Origin: Chloroflexi bacterium HGW-Chloroflexi-2
GTDB lineage: Bacteria > Chloroflexota > Anaerolineae > Anaerolineales > Anaerolineaceae
Direction: 5' to 3'
Length of the DNA: 64,000 nucleotides
Assembly: GCA_002840735.1 (NCBI GenBank)
Contig: PHBY01000002.1
Coordinates: forward strand, 124,001 to 188,000
The notes below the pieces were generated by a model that searched no databases, was not told the DNA's origin, and saw only the letters and a list, made by a program, of their open reading frames with translations. Shown here in pieces: positions 1-7,950 of this stretch (position 1 is its first letter; each line of letters begins with the position of its first letter). Position numbers and translations under genes: made by a program.

Positions 1-704
1 GAAAAATCGAAGGACTGAAGGAACGCACAGGTCCCATATCAGGAAAAATTCCCCATGAAATTCTGATTAAAGAAGGTGGACATCAATTTATTGTTGACCT
101 GGAAAACAGCCAGAAAACAGGTTTTTACCTTGATCAGAGAATAAATCGTCGCATTGTATCTGATTATTGTATGGATAAGGCTGTATTAAACGTTTTTTCA
201 TTCACAGGAGGATTCAGTATCTATGCTGCTGGAAGAAACGCAAAGAATGTTGTTTCTTTGGATAGTAGCAATGACGCATTGGAACTGGCAAAACGGAACC
301 ATACTTTAAATGGATTCACTGACAATGGGCATGAATGGATAGAAGGAGATGCTTTCCAGCTTTTGAGAAAAATGAGAGATCAAAATAAAAAATTTGATGT
401 GGTGATTCTGGATCCCCCTAAATTCGCCCCAACAGCTGCTCATGTAGATAAAGCCGCGAGAGCCTACAAAGATATTAATTTACTGGGCTTTAAATTACTC
501 AATCCTGCTGGTATCTTGGTGACTTTTTCGTGTTCAGGTGGATTGAATGAAGGATTGTTTCAGAAAATTGTGTCGGATGCTGCCTTGGATGCCGGTGCGT
601 ATGCTACGATATTAGAAAAATTGAATCAAGGACCTGATCATCCCGTCAGCCTTAACTTTCCGGAAGGCGCGTATTTAAAAGGCTTAATTTGTCTGAAAAA
701 TTAA
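1..704 (+). CDS. Class I rRNA (cytosine-C5) methyltransferase, RlmI/RlmK-like (5' partial)
   Basis: The gene enters from the left edge; the reading frame is open from base 3, so the ATG at 171 is internal and not the start. The visible part is the SAM-dependent methyltransferase half. The upstream in-frame stretch contains QKTGFYLDQR, the signature just before the catalytic fold of the RlmI/YccW family. NVFSFTGGFSIYA then forms the SAM-binding loop, DVVILDPPKFAP is the active-site DPPKF motif, and TFSCSGG carries the second catalytic cysteine region. Family members methylate a cytosine in 23S rRNA using SAM. The N-terminal PUA-type part lies outside the window. The stop codon (702-704) is inside the 3' arm of a terminator hairpin. 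Family assignment is firm; the exact rRNA target is not. Confidence 0.9.
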   Translation, partial: KIEGLKERTGPISGKIPHEILIKEGGHQFIVDLENSQKTGFYLDQRINRRIVSDYCMDKAVLNVFSFTGGFSIYAAGRNAKNVVSLDSSNDALELAKRNHTLNGFTDNGHEWIEGDAFQLLRKMRDQNKKFDVVILDPPKFAPTAAHVDKAARAYKDINLLGFKLLNPAGILVTFSCSGGLNEGLFQKIVSDAALDAGAYATILEKLNQGPDHPVSLNFPEGAYLKGLICLKN

Positions 705-710
705 GCCTTT
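678..710. terminator. Bidirectional intrinsic terminator overlapping a stop codon
   Basis: Bases 678-690 and 698-710 are perfect 13-nt inverted repeats (core GGCTTAATTT / AAATTAAGCC) around a 7-nt loop. A-rich and T-rich ends on both sides let it work in both directions: for the methyltransferase on the plus strand and for tmRNA on the minus strand. The TAA stop of the methyltransferase (702-704) is part of the 3' arm. Confidence 0.75.
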
Positions 711-735
711 CGATCTGGATGTGGATAAATAGTAG

Positions 736-1132
736 TGGAGATGGCGGGAATCGAACCCGCGTCCGAAAGAATTGATCAGCAGATATCTACGAGCGTAGTT
801 AGTTGATCTTTTTGCAGCTACACAAGACAACCAACAAAACTAGTGTAGTGCTATCTGCTCAGACCCGAAAGTCCTCTTTCATATTTCCCGCAGATTGAAA
901 TATGGCACCCTGACTTTGTGTCGCCTATTCTTCCACCGGTCAGGTAGCGGGGTAGATAGACGTGGTTCACAAAGGAACCATTCGGCTACTAGTCTCTCAC
1001 TAGGCAGCGAGAGGCATAGCAGCGTACGTGTTTGTGCGATTGGCACTTGTTTTTTTGTACTGATTTATCGAGGTCGGTACCTCTCGGCTCGCAATCTGGG
1101 ACCAGCCTCTCCCGTCGAAGCCTGTCATCCCC
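736..1132 (-). ncRNA. ssrA: tmRNA (transfer-messenger RNA)
   Basis: tmRNA rescues stalled ribosomes, adding a degradation tag to the nascent peptide. On the minus strand the 5' end reads GGGGATGACAGGCTTCGACG and the 3' end has the tRNA-like T arm (GGTTCGATTCC) followed by CATCTCCA. These ends pair as a seven-base acceptor stem. The 3' CCA is not encoded (CTACT follows the discriminator A), so it must be added. The tag reading frame lies at 1000-1044 (minus strand) and gives ANRTNTYAAMPLAA followed by TAG. The hydrophobic Leu-Ala-Ala end is the usual protease-recognition signature. Length, about 397 nt, is normal. The plus-strand ORF at 895-1149 is a shadow of this RNA. Confidence 0.96.
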
Positions 1133-1142
1133 AGATATGTTT

Positions 1143-1148
1143 ATTATA
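1143..1148 (-). promoter_or_regulatory. -10 box of the ssrA promoter
   Basis: A perfect TATAAT on the minus strand ends about ten bases before the mature tmRNA 5' end (1132), the distance expected for a sigma-70 -10 box with little or no processed leader. The -35 region is poor: the best candidate at 17-bp spacing, TTCCTG, matches weakly. Confidence 0.5.
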
Positions 1149-1224
1149 ACAAGATTAACAACAATCAGGAAGCCAGATATTATTTTGTAACCAGGGATGG
1201 TCTAATTTTATCAATAGATAATAA

Positions 1225-1314
1225 GTATCATCTCAATAAATCGGGGCAAGCGGGTGTTTTTGGCGTGCATCCGCACGCCAAAAACACCCTGACCGCTAAT
1301 TATTGAAAGGACAC
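1225..1314 (+). mobile_element. MITE-like element, copy A (90 bp)
   Basis: The element is bounded by 15-bp imperfect terminal inverted repeats: GTATCATCTCAATAA at 1225-1239, and at 1300-1314 the inverse of GTGTCCTTTCAATAA. It is flanked on both sides by a perfect 8-bp direct repeat, GATAATAA (1217-1224 and 1315-1322), as expected for target-site duplication. Inside is a 17-bp perfect stem (GGGTGTTTTTGGCGTGC and its complement) with a 4-nt loop, so nearly the whole element folds into one hairpin. It has no coding capacity. A second copy in opposite orientation is at 30070-30177. It sits between ssrA and the ABC operon. The parent transposase family cannot be named from the ends. Confidence 0.85.
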
Positions 1315-1413
1315 GATAATAATTTATAAAGAATCGTATAAATTTTGTAAAATGTTGTACATGGATTTCGAAAAGAAAGTGGAGCGGGATTAGAATCCTG
1401 ATAAATGAGGATT

Positions 1414-2109
1414 ATGGAAAAAATATTCTTAGAATTAGAAAACGTTTCGAAAATTTATATTGATGGTTCGAATAATCAACGAAAAGTATTAGATCAGGTT
1501 TCGATTTCATTCGAAAATGGTCAGATCATCGCCATCCTGGGAAAGAGTGGAAGTGGAAAAAGCACGCTATTAAACTTGATCAGTGGTATCGATTCCGTTT
1601 CTTCAGGTTCGATACGTTTTAATGGACATAGTATCTCGACTTCATCCGAGCGAAATTTAACCGAGATCAGAAGAAATAGTATAGGTTTTATTTTCCAATT
1701 TTTTAATTTGCTGCCATCCTTGACGGTTTGGGAAAATGTGATCTTACCTTTGGAATTAAAAAATATGCTTACCAAAGATGACTTTCTTAGGGCAGAATTT
1801 CTGCTGTCAGAGGTTGGTATGTTAGATCGCAGAAATGATTTTCCGGATAAATTATCTGGTGGGGAACAACAAAGGGTTGCCATTGCGCGAGCTATAATTC
1901 ACAAACCAGATTTGATTCTGGCTGATGAACCCACTGGTAATCTTGATGATAAAAATGGAAAAATTGTCATGGAATTATTGTCCAGATTGGTCAAAGAAAA
2001 TCAGAGAAATATGATTTTGGTGACGCATAGCCGCGAAGCAGCAAAATTTGCGGACCAGGTTTTTTCGATCATTGATGGAACATTAGTTGCGTGTAAAAAA
2101 CCGGAATAA
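1414..2109 (+). CDS. ABC transporter ATP-binding protein (MacB/LolD type)
   Basis: This is the cytoplasmic ATPase of an MacB/LolD-type ABC system, energising the FtsX-like permease encoded next. Visible motifs are Walker A GKSGSGKST near residue 45, the Q-loop IFQFFNLLPSLT, the signature LSGGEQQRVAIARAI, Walker B LILADEPTGNLDD, and the H-loop VTHS. The LSGGEQQR/DEPTGNLD combination is typical of the MacB/LolD family. I chose the ATG at 1414 over the in-frame ATG at 1405 because GAGG at 1407-1410 sits just upstream of it. The stop is separated by one base from the permease start, so the two genes and the downstream lipocalin-like gene form one operon. The substrate is unknown; family members export lipoproteins, peptides or antibiotics. 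Confidence 0.93.
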   Translation: MEKIFLELENVSKIYIDGSNNQRKVLDQVSISFENGQIIAILGKSGSGKSTLLNLISGIDSVSSGSIRFNGHSISTSSERNLTEIRRNSIGFIFQFFNLLPSLTVWENVILPLELKNMLTKDDFLRAEFLLSEVGMLDRRNDFPDKLSGGEQQRVAIARAIIHKPDLILADEPTGNLDDKNGKIVMELLSRLVKENQRNMILVTHSREAAKFADQVFSIIDGTLVACKKPE

Positions 2110-2110
2110 G

Positions 2111-4663
2111 ATGAAATCTGTAGGATTGTTGTTGAAATTTAGTTTGCGCCATCTGATTCGACAGGGTTGGCAGACGATTCTGTTAATAATTGGTATTCTA
2201 CTGGGGGTTGCTGTTGTAATTGCTATTGATTATGCAAATGAAAGTTCAAAAAAAGCGATTTCTTTAAGTACACAAAGTATTACCGGAAAAGCAACGCATC
2301 AGATATTGGCTTCTGGATCAGGGATACCGGAAGAATATTTTGCTGATATGGTGAGAAATGGTGTTTTTAATGAAGCTTCACCCGTGATCGAGGGTTATGT
2401 AAATGTTTCAGAATTTGATCAACAAGCAATTTTGATTTTAGGCATTGATCCTTTATTAGATTTTCCTTTTCGACAGTACTACGGAGACGACGATGGTCAA
2501 CTTAACCAATTAATTTCGATTATTTCAGAATCCAACACTGGTATCATAGCACAGGACCTTGCTGATGAATTTGACATACAACTGGGTGATGTAATCAATT
2601 ATATTTTCGAAGGAAAACCTGGAAAATTAAAAATTGTGGGGTTTATTTCGACGGACGAACCGATTGCAAGAGAATCTTTAAAGGGGATGATCATTGTTGA
2701 TATATCTACAGCACAAATTGCGTTCAATAAAATTGGTATTTTGGACAGAATAGAATTAATTATTAATGATCCAAATGAAGAATCAAATGTAAAAAGTCAA
2801 CTACCTTCAGGCCTGGTTATTCGTTCAACGAACGATCAAAATCAACAATTAAGTAACATGGTAGGAGCTTTTCAACTTAACCTCACAGCACTCAGTTTAT
2901 TAGCTCTGGTCGTTGGTGGATTTCTAATATACAACACAATGACTTTTTCAGTCATTCAAAGAAGAGAATTAATAGGTCTATATCGTAGCATTGGCTTCTA
3001 TCGATCAGAAATTTTCTTCATGATCATATTTGAAGCCCTGGTGATTGGATTTATAGGAACTATTTTTGGTGTTCTCGTTGGGATTGCTCTCGGAAGAGAA
3101 ACAGTTAATTTGATATTACAAACAATCAATGATTTATATTATGTCACTACTGTAAAGAGTGTTTCAATTCCTACTGTCAGCGTGATCAAAGGAATTTTGT
3201 TGGGCATTTTTGCTACCATTCTGGTTTCTATTCCACCTGCTATCGAAGCAACGCAGGTAACCCCTCGCTCAGCAAAAATACGATCCGGTTACGAAGATAA
3301 AGTCAGGAAAAATCTAATTTTCATTTCTTTTTTCGGAGTTCTGCTTTTTATCGTCAGTTATTATTTATTGTATTCTCCTTATTTTCAAAATCTATGGTGG
3401 GCATTTGGCGCGACTCTTCTGGTTGTTATCGGTTTTTCCATTTTAGCTGCACTCGGTTTATACTTAATTCTCCCAATCCTGTCGAAGATTTTGAAAAAAT
3501 ACATTGGATTAATACCAGGGATGGCAGCACGGGAATTATATCGATCCCTCAGCCGTACTGCCGTAGCTGTTTCTTCATTGATGGTTGCTGTATCTGTAAC
3601 GATTGGCATGGCAATGATGATCAATAGTTTCCGGTACACAGTTTCGATCTGGCTACGAGAGACATTGGCGGGTGATATATACATCTCTGTACCAAATCAA
3701 TTTACAAATCGTTCGAGTGCATATATTGATCAGGAATCAGTCAGAGCTATCTATGAATATCCTGATATTAATAAAATTGACACATTCTTGTCTACCAGCG
3801 GAATCAGTGATTTTGGTGATCTGCAAATTAACGTGATCACGAATGATGAAATTGCCTACGAGCGGATATTTACCAAAACTGGAGCACCAATAGAGAATAT
3901 TTGGAATAATCTATTATTGGAAAAAATACTGATTGCAGAACCTCTCGCGAATCGATTTGATTTAGACATAAACGATCTACTGCCAATAGAGACTCCTGCA
4001 GGGAAAGTCAGTTTTGAAATCATTGGCATATTTTCAGACTATACCACCAGCCAGGGATATATCATGATGCCCCGTTCTGTATTCGAAAAATATTGGAAAA
4101 ATGAAGAGATAACTGCAATATCAATCAATTTGGATAAAGACAAAAATGTAAACGACGCCGTACAAGAAATTAAATCACGGGTAGGGCAAAACAATCAGCA
4201 ACTTCTTGTCCGTTCCAACCAAAGTTTACGTGACGATGTGATGGTTGTTTTTGACCGTACATTTGCCATTACAAATGCTTTGCGTTTCATCGCTACAATG
4301 GTCTCATTTATCGGCATTTTAAGTGCAACTTTGATCATATTGCTTGATCGAAAACGTGAATTTGGGATGTTAAAAGCGATTGGATTCCGGCAAAAGGAAC
4401 TGAACCAACTGGTTTTAACCGAGACGGGTTTGATAGGGTTTTTTGCAGGCATATTTGCCATTCCAACCGGGATTGTGATTTCACTTATCCTGGTATATGT
4501 TATAAATCTTCGTTCATTTGGTTGGACCATACAATTTTATTTGGATTTCTGGTCTATCTCACAAGGTGTCATCATTGCAATGGTTGCAGCATTTATTGCT
4601 GCGATTTATCCCCTGTATAGATTGAATAAATTAAAACCGATCCAGGTCATTCGAGATGAATAA
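2111..4663 (+). CDS. FtsX-like ABC transporter permease
   Basis: This is the membrane subunit partnering the preceding ATPase; at 850 aa it is a fused two-unit permease. An N-terminal membrane helix (LLIIGILLGVAVVIAIDYA) is followed by an extracytoplasmic MacB-like domain. A first FtsX bundle lies in the middle, then a second copy of the same layout: helix, a large soluble domain, and a C-terminal FtsX bundle containing DRKREFGMLKAIGFRQKEL, the usual coupling-region motif. A similar motif, QRRELIGLYRSIGF, marks the first bundle. The ATG at 2111 is preferred to an upstream TTG at 2087, which would overlap the ATPase. Its 3' end overlaps the next gene by 8 bases. Duplicated FtsX permeases of this kind are common in Gram-positive-like and Chloroflexota genomes. 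Confidence 0.9.
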   Translation: MKSVGLLLKFSLRHLIRQGWQTILLIIGILLGVAVVIAIDYANESSKKAISLSTQSITGKATHQILASGSGIPEEYFADMVRNGVFNEASPVIEGYVNVSEFDQQAILILGIDPLLDFPFRQYYGDDDGQLNQLISIISESNTGIIAQDLADEFDIQLGDVINYIFEGKPGKLKIVGFISTDEPIARESLKGMIIVDISTAQIAFNKIGILDRIELIINDPNEESNVKSQLPSGLVIRSTNDQNQQLSNMVGAFQLNLTALSLLALVVGGFLIYNTMTFSVIQRRELIGLYRSIGFYRSEIFFMIIFEALVIGFIGTIFGVLVGIALGRETVNLILQTINDLYYVTTVKSVSIPTVSVIKGILLGIFATILVSIPPAIEATQVTPRSAKIRSGYEDKVRKNLIFISFFGVLLFIVSYYLLYSPYFQNLWWAFGATLLVVIGFSILAALGLYLILPILSKILKKYIGLIPGMAARELYRSLSRTAVAVSSLMVAVSVTIGMAMMINSFRYTVSIWLRETLAGDIYISVPNQFTNRSSAYIDQESVRAIYEYPDINKIDTFLSTSGISDFGDLQINVITNDEIAYERIFTKTGAPIENIWNNLLLEKILIAEPLANRFDLDINDLLPIETPAGKVSFEIIGIFSDYTTSQGYIMMPRSVFEKYWKNEEITAISINLDKDKNVNDAVQEIKSRVGQNNQQLLVRSNQSLRDDVMVVFDRTFAITNALRFIATMVSFIGILSATLIILLDRKREFGMLKAIGFRQKELNQLVLTETGLIGFFAGIFAIPTGIVISLILVYVINLRSFGWTIQFYLDFWSISQGVIIAMVAAFIAAIYPLYRLNKLKPIQVIRDE

Positions 4664-5819
4664 AAAATATTTATTAGCTATTTTTATTTTATTGATCGTG
4701 ATATCTATTTTTTTTATAATCACGGGTAACAAACCTGCTCAATTGAGTGGATCCAACATTACATTCTTAGATGATCAAAGTAACACAGAAGAAAATAATT
4801 ATGAGAGGGCAATTGGTCGCATGGATTTTGTTTTTCCAGGCGATCACGGCGCTCATCCAGAATACCTGACAGAGTGGTGGTATTACACCGGAAATTTATT
4901 TGCGGATGATGGTAGACACTTTGGATATCAATTGACTTTTTTCAGAAGGGCTATCTCAGATCAATTTGTTGAATCAAGTACATCCAATTGGGCCAGCAAT
5001 CAGATCTATTTAGCACATTTTGCTGTAACTGATACAGCAAGTAATCAACATTATGTATTTGACCAGATTTCAAGAGGATCTGCCGGATTAGCAGGCACAT
5101 CGGTCGAACCATTGTTTTCCATCTGGCTAAAAGATTGGAAAATCGTTCAATTGGCGGATAATATTTTTCAAATGAATGCTGGATCCGATGATGTAAAAAT
5201 CAACTTAACTTTGACTGATACAAAAGGCATCATTTATCATGGTGAAAATGGCTTGAGTCAGAAAGATAGTGAGATTGGCAATGCATCATATTATTTCAGC
5301 CAGACACGGATGGAAACCACAGGTAGGATAAGAATTATTGATGAGGAATTTGATGTCAATGGATTTAGCTGGATGGATCACGAATTTGGCAGCAGCACAT
5401 TGGGAAGCGACCAAATTGGTTGGGATTGGTTCTCGATTCAATTGGATAATCAAACAGAAATTATGTTGTTTCAAATACGTCAGGAAGATGGAGGTATCAG
5501 TGAATTTTCCAGCGGCACAATTATATTTGAGGATGGAAGAACTGAGAAGTTGGAAGTAAACGATTTTAAAATTGATGTACTTGATACCTGGCAAACATCT
5601 GATCAAATAACCTATCCTAACGAATGGGGAATTATCATCGAGCAGGTTAATTTGAAATTGGAGATTACACCTGTGATGAATGATCAGGAGATGAACTTAT
5701 TTTTCCGTTATTGGGAAGGCGCTGTACAAATTAAGGCTAAACTAAATGGCGAAGAAATATCAGGTTATGGGTATGTCGAATTGACAGGTTATGCTCAATC
5801 CATGCAAGGTGTTTTTTAG
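4656..5819 (+). CDS. Lipocalin-like CrtC/AttH family protein, membrane-anchored
   Basis: This 387-aa protein belongs to the AttH / carotenoid 1,2-hydratase-like (CrtC) superfamily, built of two calycin-type barrels. The hallmark near the N terminus is HPEYLTEWWYYTGN (about residues 67-80), then GYQLTFFRR, and later GFSWMDHEFGSS and GWDWFSIQLDN. A strongly hydrophobic N-terminal stretch (about residues 5-23) followed by a polar linker suggests a signal anchor, placing it outside the membrane. It overlaps the permease gene by 8 bases, so it is translationally coupled to the ABC transporter. The pairing implies that the protein handles whatever lipophilic molecule the transporter moves. A true carotenoid hydratase role is unlikely without carotenoid genes nearby. 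Confidence 0.82.
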   Translation: MNKKYLLAIFILLIVISIFFIITGNKPAQLSGSNITFLDDQSNTEENNYERAIGRMDFVFPGDHGAHPEYLTEWWYYTGNLFADDGRHFGYQLTFFRRAISDQFVESSTSNWASNQIYLAHFAVTDTASNQHYVFDQISRGSAGLAGTSVEPLFSIWLKDWKIVQLADNIFQMNAGSDDVKINLTLTDTKGIIYHGENGLSQKDSEIGNASYYFSQTRMETTGRIRIIDEEFDVNGFSWMDHEFGSSTLGSDQIGWDWFSIQLDNQTEIMLFQIRQEDGGISEFSSGTIIFEDGRTEKLEVNDFKIDVLDTWQTSDQITYPNEWGIIIEQVNLKLEITPVMNDQEMNLFFRYWEGAVQIKAKLNGEEISGYGYVELTGYAQSMQGVF

Positions 5820-5825
5820 AAGTTG

Positions 5826-5902
5826 TGGTGGGCAGAACAGGGCTCGAACCTGCGACCTCATCTGTGTAAGAGATGCGCTCTAACCAACTGAGCTATCCGC
5901 CC
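5826..5902 (-). tRNA. tRNA-Val (anticodon TAC)
   Basis: On the minus strand, acceptor GGGCGGA pairs with TCTGCCC. The D arm is GCTC...GAGC, the anticodon stem is CATCT/AGATG around loop CTTACAC, and the T loop is TTCGAGC. The anticodon TAC reads valine codons. The 3' CCA is encoded (5826-5828), unlike in the tRNA-Arg and tmRNA of this window. Confidence 0.96.
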
Positions 5903-6008
5903 AAATGTAGCTGAATTATAATACCTGAGTGGTTTTTCATCAACCATGAATTACAAATAGATTTCGATATTGATCAAAAGTATAATAAGCAATTATTTCA
6001 GGTGGATC

Positions 6009-6767
6009 ATGAAATTTTTACGATATGAGCAACAAGGTTGTGTAAGTTGGGGATGGTTTTTCGAAGATAAAATCGGAAAAATTGATGGAAACATCTTTGA
6101 AAATTACCGACGATTTGAAGCAAACATTTCTATTTCTGATGTTAATTTATTGCCAGCCGTAGCACCGACAAAAATTATTTGTATTGGAAGGAATTATGCT
6201 TCCCATGCGGCTGAGCACAAAGTAGATGTACCTGAAATTCCGCTCATATTTTTAAAACCACCCAGTTCACTTATTGGTGACAACGAAACGATTGTTTTAC
6301 CTCCCCAATCCAGCCAGGTAGAACATGAGGCAGAATTAGGCGTTGTTATCGGAAAAAGATGTCGTTGGATTGACCCTGAAATGGCAGAAGATTACATTTT
6401 TGGATACACAATTGCCAATGATGTCACAGCCAGAGATTTACAAAGGCTGGACGGACAGTGGACACGCGCTAAAGGATTTGATACATTTTGTCCAGTTGGT
6501 CCGTATATTGAAACAGAATTTGATCCTTCAGATGCTCTCCTTACCTGCAAAGTAAACCAACAAGTTCGACAAATGGCATCAACACGGGATATGGTATTTC
6601 CAGTAGAAAAATTACTTGCCTTCATTTCCAGTGTAATGATGTTAGAACCTGGTGACTTAATTCTAACAGGGACTCCAGCCGGGGTGGGTGTTCTGAGTGA
6701 TAAAGATATCGTAGAAATAGAAATTGAAGGTCTGGGTGTTTTGAAGAATAGTGTAAGTTTAAAATGA
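6009..6767 (+). CDS. Fumarylacetoacetate hydrolase (FAH) family protein
   Basis: This 252-aa enzyme of the FAH superfamily acts on C-C bonds of beta-diketo acids or as a decarboxylase/isomerase, in the cytoplasm and metal-dependent. Typical elements are KIICIGRNYASHAAEH, FLKPPSSLIG, VEHEAELGVVIGKR (metal-ligating glutamates), FGYTIANDVTARDLQ, KGFDTFCPVGPYI and LILTGTPAGVG. The length fits short single-domain members (about 250 aa), as in homoprotocatechuate-type hydrolases and acylpyruvases. The start at 6009 follows AGGTGG a few bases upstream; an upstream TTG at 5970 lacks such a site. The gene stands alone between tRNA-Val and the sortase gene, so the substrate cannot be inferred from context. 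Confidence 0.9.
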   Translation: MKFLRYEQQGCVSWGWFFEDKIGKIDGNIFENYRRFEANISISDVNLLPAVAPTKIICIGRNYASHAAEHKVDVPEIPLIFLKPPSSLIGDNETIVLPPQSSQVEHEAELGVVIGKRCRWIDPEMAEDYIFGYTIANDVTARDLQRLDGQWTRAKGFDTFCPVGPYIETEFDPSDALLTCKVNQQVRQMASTRDMVFPVEKLLAFISSVMMLEPGDLILTGTPAGVGVLSDKDIVEIEIEGLGVLKNSVSLK

Positions 6768-6886
6768 ATGATAGAGATTTAGTTAGTGGATGGTTATATA
6801 CAAAGTCTAAATCAAAAATATCTGTAAAATTTTGAGAAAGACCAAAAAAATATTCGTTATTATCAATCATTTAGATAGAAGGTAAG

Positions 6887-7729
6887 TTGGTAAATTTGAA
6901 AAAAGATATATCTGGAAAACTACTTTTTATTATAGGACTGGCATTAATTGGAGCTTCCATATTCAATATCTTTGAAGAACCTATTATGAATCAATATTAT
7001 AAATACAAGAGGTTATTTTCAATATCAAACATCAATCAAGTCCCAACCGTCAGTATTCCAGATCGTCCAGATCAACAAATCATCAACGAAACACAAGTTG
7101 GAACTTTGCCTACTTCGGACTCAAACCAGAACGAGGAACTAGTTGATTTTTCTGATTTTGAGGATGAAGGATTTTTACCTGTAAATATTGAAGTCTCAAC
7201 CAATAAAAAACCAACTCCAGAAAAAACGAAAGAATATGATGTCGTACCTGTAAGAATTTCCATTCCATCTATTGATTTAACAGCGGATATTATCAATGCC
7301 ACCAATAAAGAGATCATTCAAGGTGACAAAACCTATATTCAATGGTTAGCTCCAGATGAATACGCGATTGGATGGCATTTTGACAGTGCGTTTTTGGGTG
7401 AGCCAGGAAATACTGTATTGAATGGACATCATAATGTTTTTGGAAAAGTATTTGAGAACCTGGATAAATTGGTTTCTGGTGATGAGATATTCATTTATGG
7501 TAATGATTTTCATGTTTATCAATATGTTGTTTCCAATACGATGATACTTCCGGAACGCGATGTTAGTCTCGAAGAAAGATTAGAAAATGCCAGATGGATT
7601 CTGCCATCTGAAGATGAAAGAATCACATTAATCACCTGTTGGCCATACTTCAGCAATACGCATCGGCTTATAATTGTGGCAAGTCCAACTGGTTCAACTC
7701 TTTTACCCATCTCTAATGAAAGAAATTAA
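6887..7729 (+). CDS. Sortase (membrane-anchored transpeptidase)
   Basis: Sortases cleave surface proteins at an LPxTG-like motif and attach them to the cell envelope. An N-terminal membrane helix (about residues 11-28) is followed by a low-complexity linker to about 115 and a sortase barrel. The catalytic triad is visible: His181/His182 in LNGHHNVFG, Cys251 in ITLITCWPY (the TLxTC motif), and Arg260 in THRLIIVA. The start is a TTG at 6887 behind AAGG (6879-6882); a TTG at 6896 is the alternative. The two surface proteins encoded at 8.9 and 10.4 kb carry C-terminal IPVTG sorting signals and are the obvious substrates. The class (D, E or F) cannot be fixed by eye. Confidence 0.9.
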   Translation: MVNLKKDISGKLLFIIGLALIGASIFNIFEEPIMNQYYKYKRLFSISNINQVPTVSIPDRPDQQIINETQVGTLPTSDSNQNEELVDFSDFEDEGFLPVNIEVSTNKKPTPEKTKEYDVVPVRISIPSIDLTADIINATNKEIIQGDKTYIQWLAPDEYAIGWHFDSAFLGEPGNTVLNGHHNVFGKVFENLDKLVSGDEIFIYGNDFHVYQYVVSNTMILPERDVSLEERLENARWILPSEDERITLITCWPYFSNTHRLIIVASPTGSTLLPISNERN

Positions 7730-7784
7730 GAATTTTCTAATGTAAATTAGTTAGGATAATAGTTATAAAATGGTTAGCTATATA

Positions 7785-7812
7785 TTGACAAACCGATTAA
7801 ACCCTGTATAAT
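7785..7812 (+). promoter_or_regulatory. Consensus sigma-70 promoter for the leader RNA / response regulator unit
   Basis: A perfect TTGACA at 7785-7790 and a perfect TATAAT at 7807-7812 are separated by 16 bp. Transcription should start near 7819, only about ten bases before the first leader RNA copy. This is the best promoter in the window, so its unregulated output is probably high. Control would then fall on the two terminators downstream. Confidence 0.88.
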
Positions 7813-7826
7813 ATAGGTAAGTAATC

Positions 7827-7927
7827 AGGAGGCTGAGAATCAGACTGAAATTTGGTCGCTTCCCCTTGAAGTTCAGGGTAATGTCTGAGGAGCCTAGTAG
7901 CGAAACCGGCCTGTAAAGTCGGTTTTT
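7827..7927 (+). promoter_or_regulatory. Structured leader RNA with terminator, copy 1 (candidate new riboswitch)
   Basis: AGGCT (7830-7834) pairs with AGCCT (7891-7895). An inner stem TCAGAC (7840-7845) pairs with GTCTGA (7883-7888), leaving a GG bulge on the 3' side. CCCT (7863-7866) and AGGG (7875-7878) make a small hairpin. TCGCT (7856-7860) can pair with AGCGA (7899-7903) beyond the closing stem, giving a pseudoknot that GG (7854-7855) with CC (7906-7907) can extend. ACC of that strand is also the start of the terminator 5' arm (ACCGGC 7905-7910 with GTCGGT 7918-7923, then a U run). The two folds compete, as in a transcription-terminating switch. No match to GEMM, SAM, TPP, T-box or other classes that I can recall. 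Confidence 0.75.
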
Positions 7928-7950
7928 GTTATTTAAAAATCAAATATTGT

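Noticed and set aside
895-1149. Plus-strand ORF of 84 codons
   Set aside because: It lies across the tmRNA on the opposite strand and has no ribosome site or family; it is a shadow of ssrA.
4656-5819. Functional carotenoid 1,2-hydratase (crtC)
   Set aside because: Fold similarity is clear but no carotenoid genes are nearby and the operon partner is an ABC exporter; the specific enzyme name is not justified.
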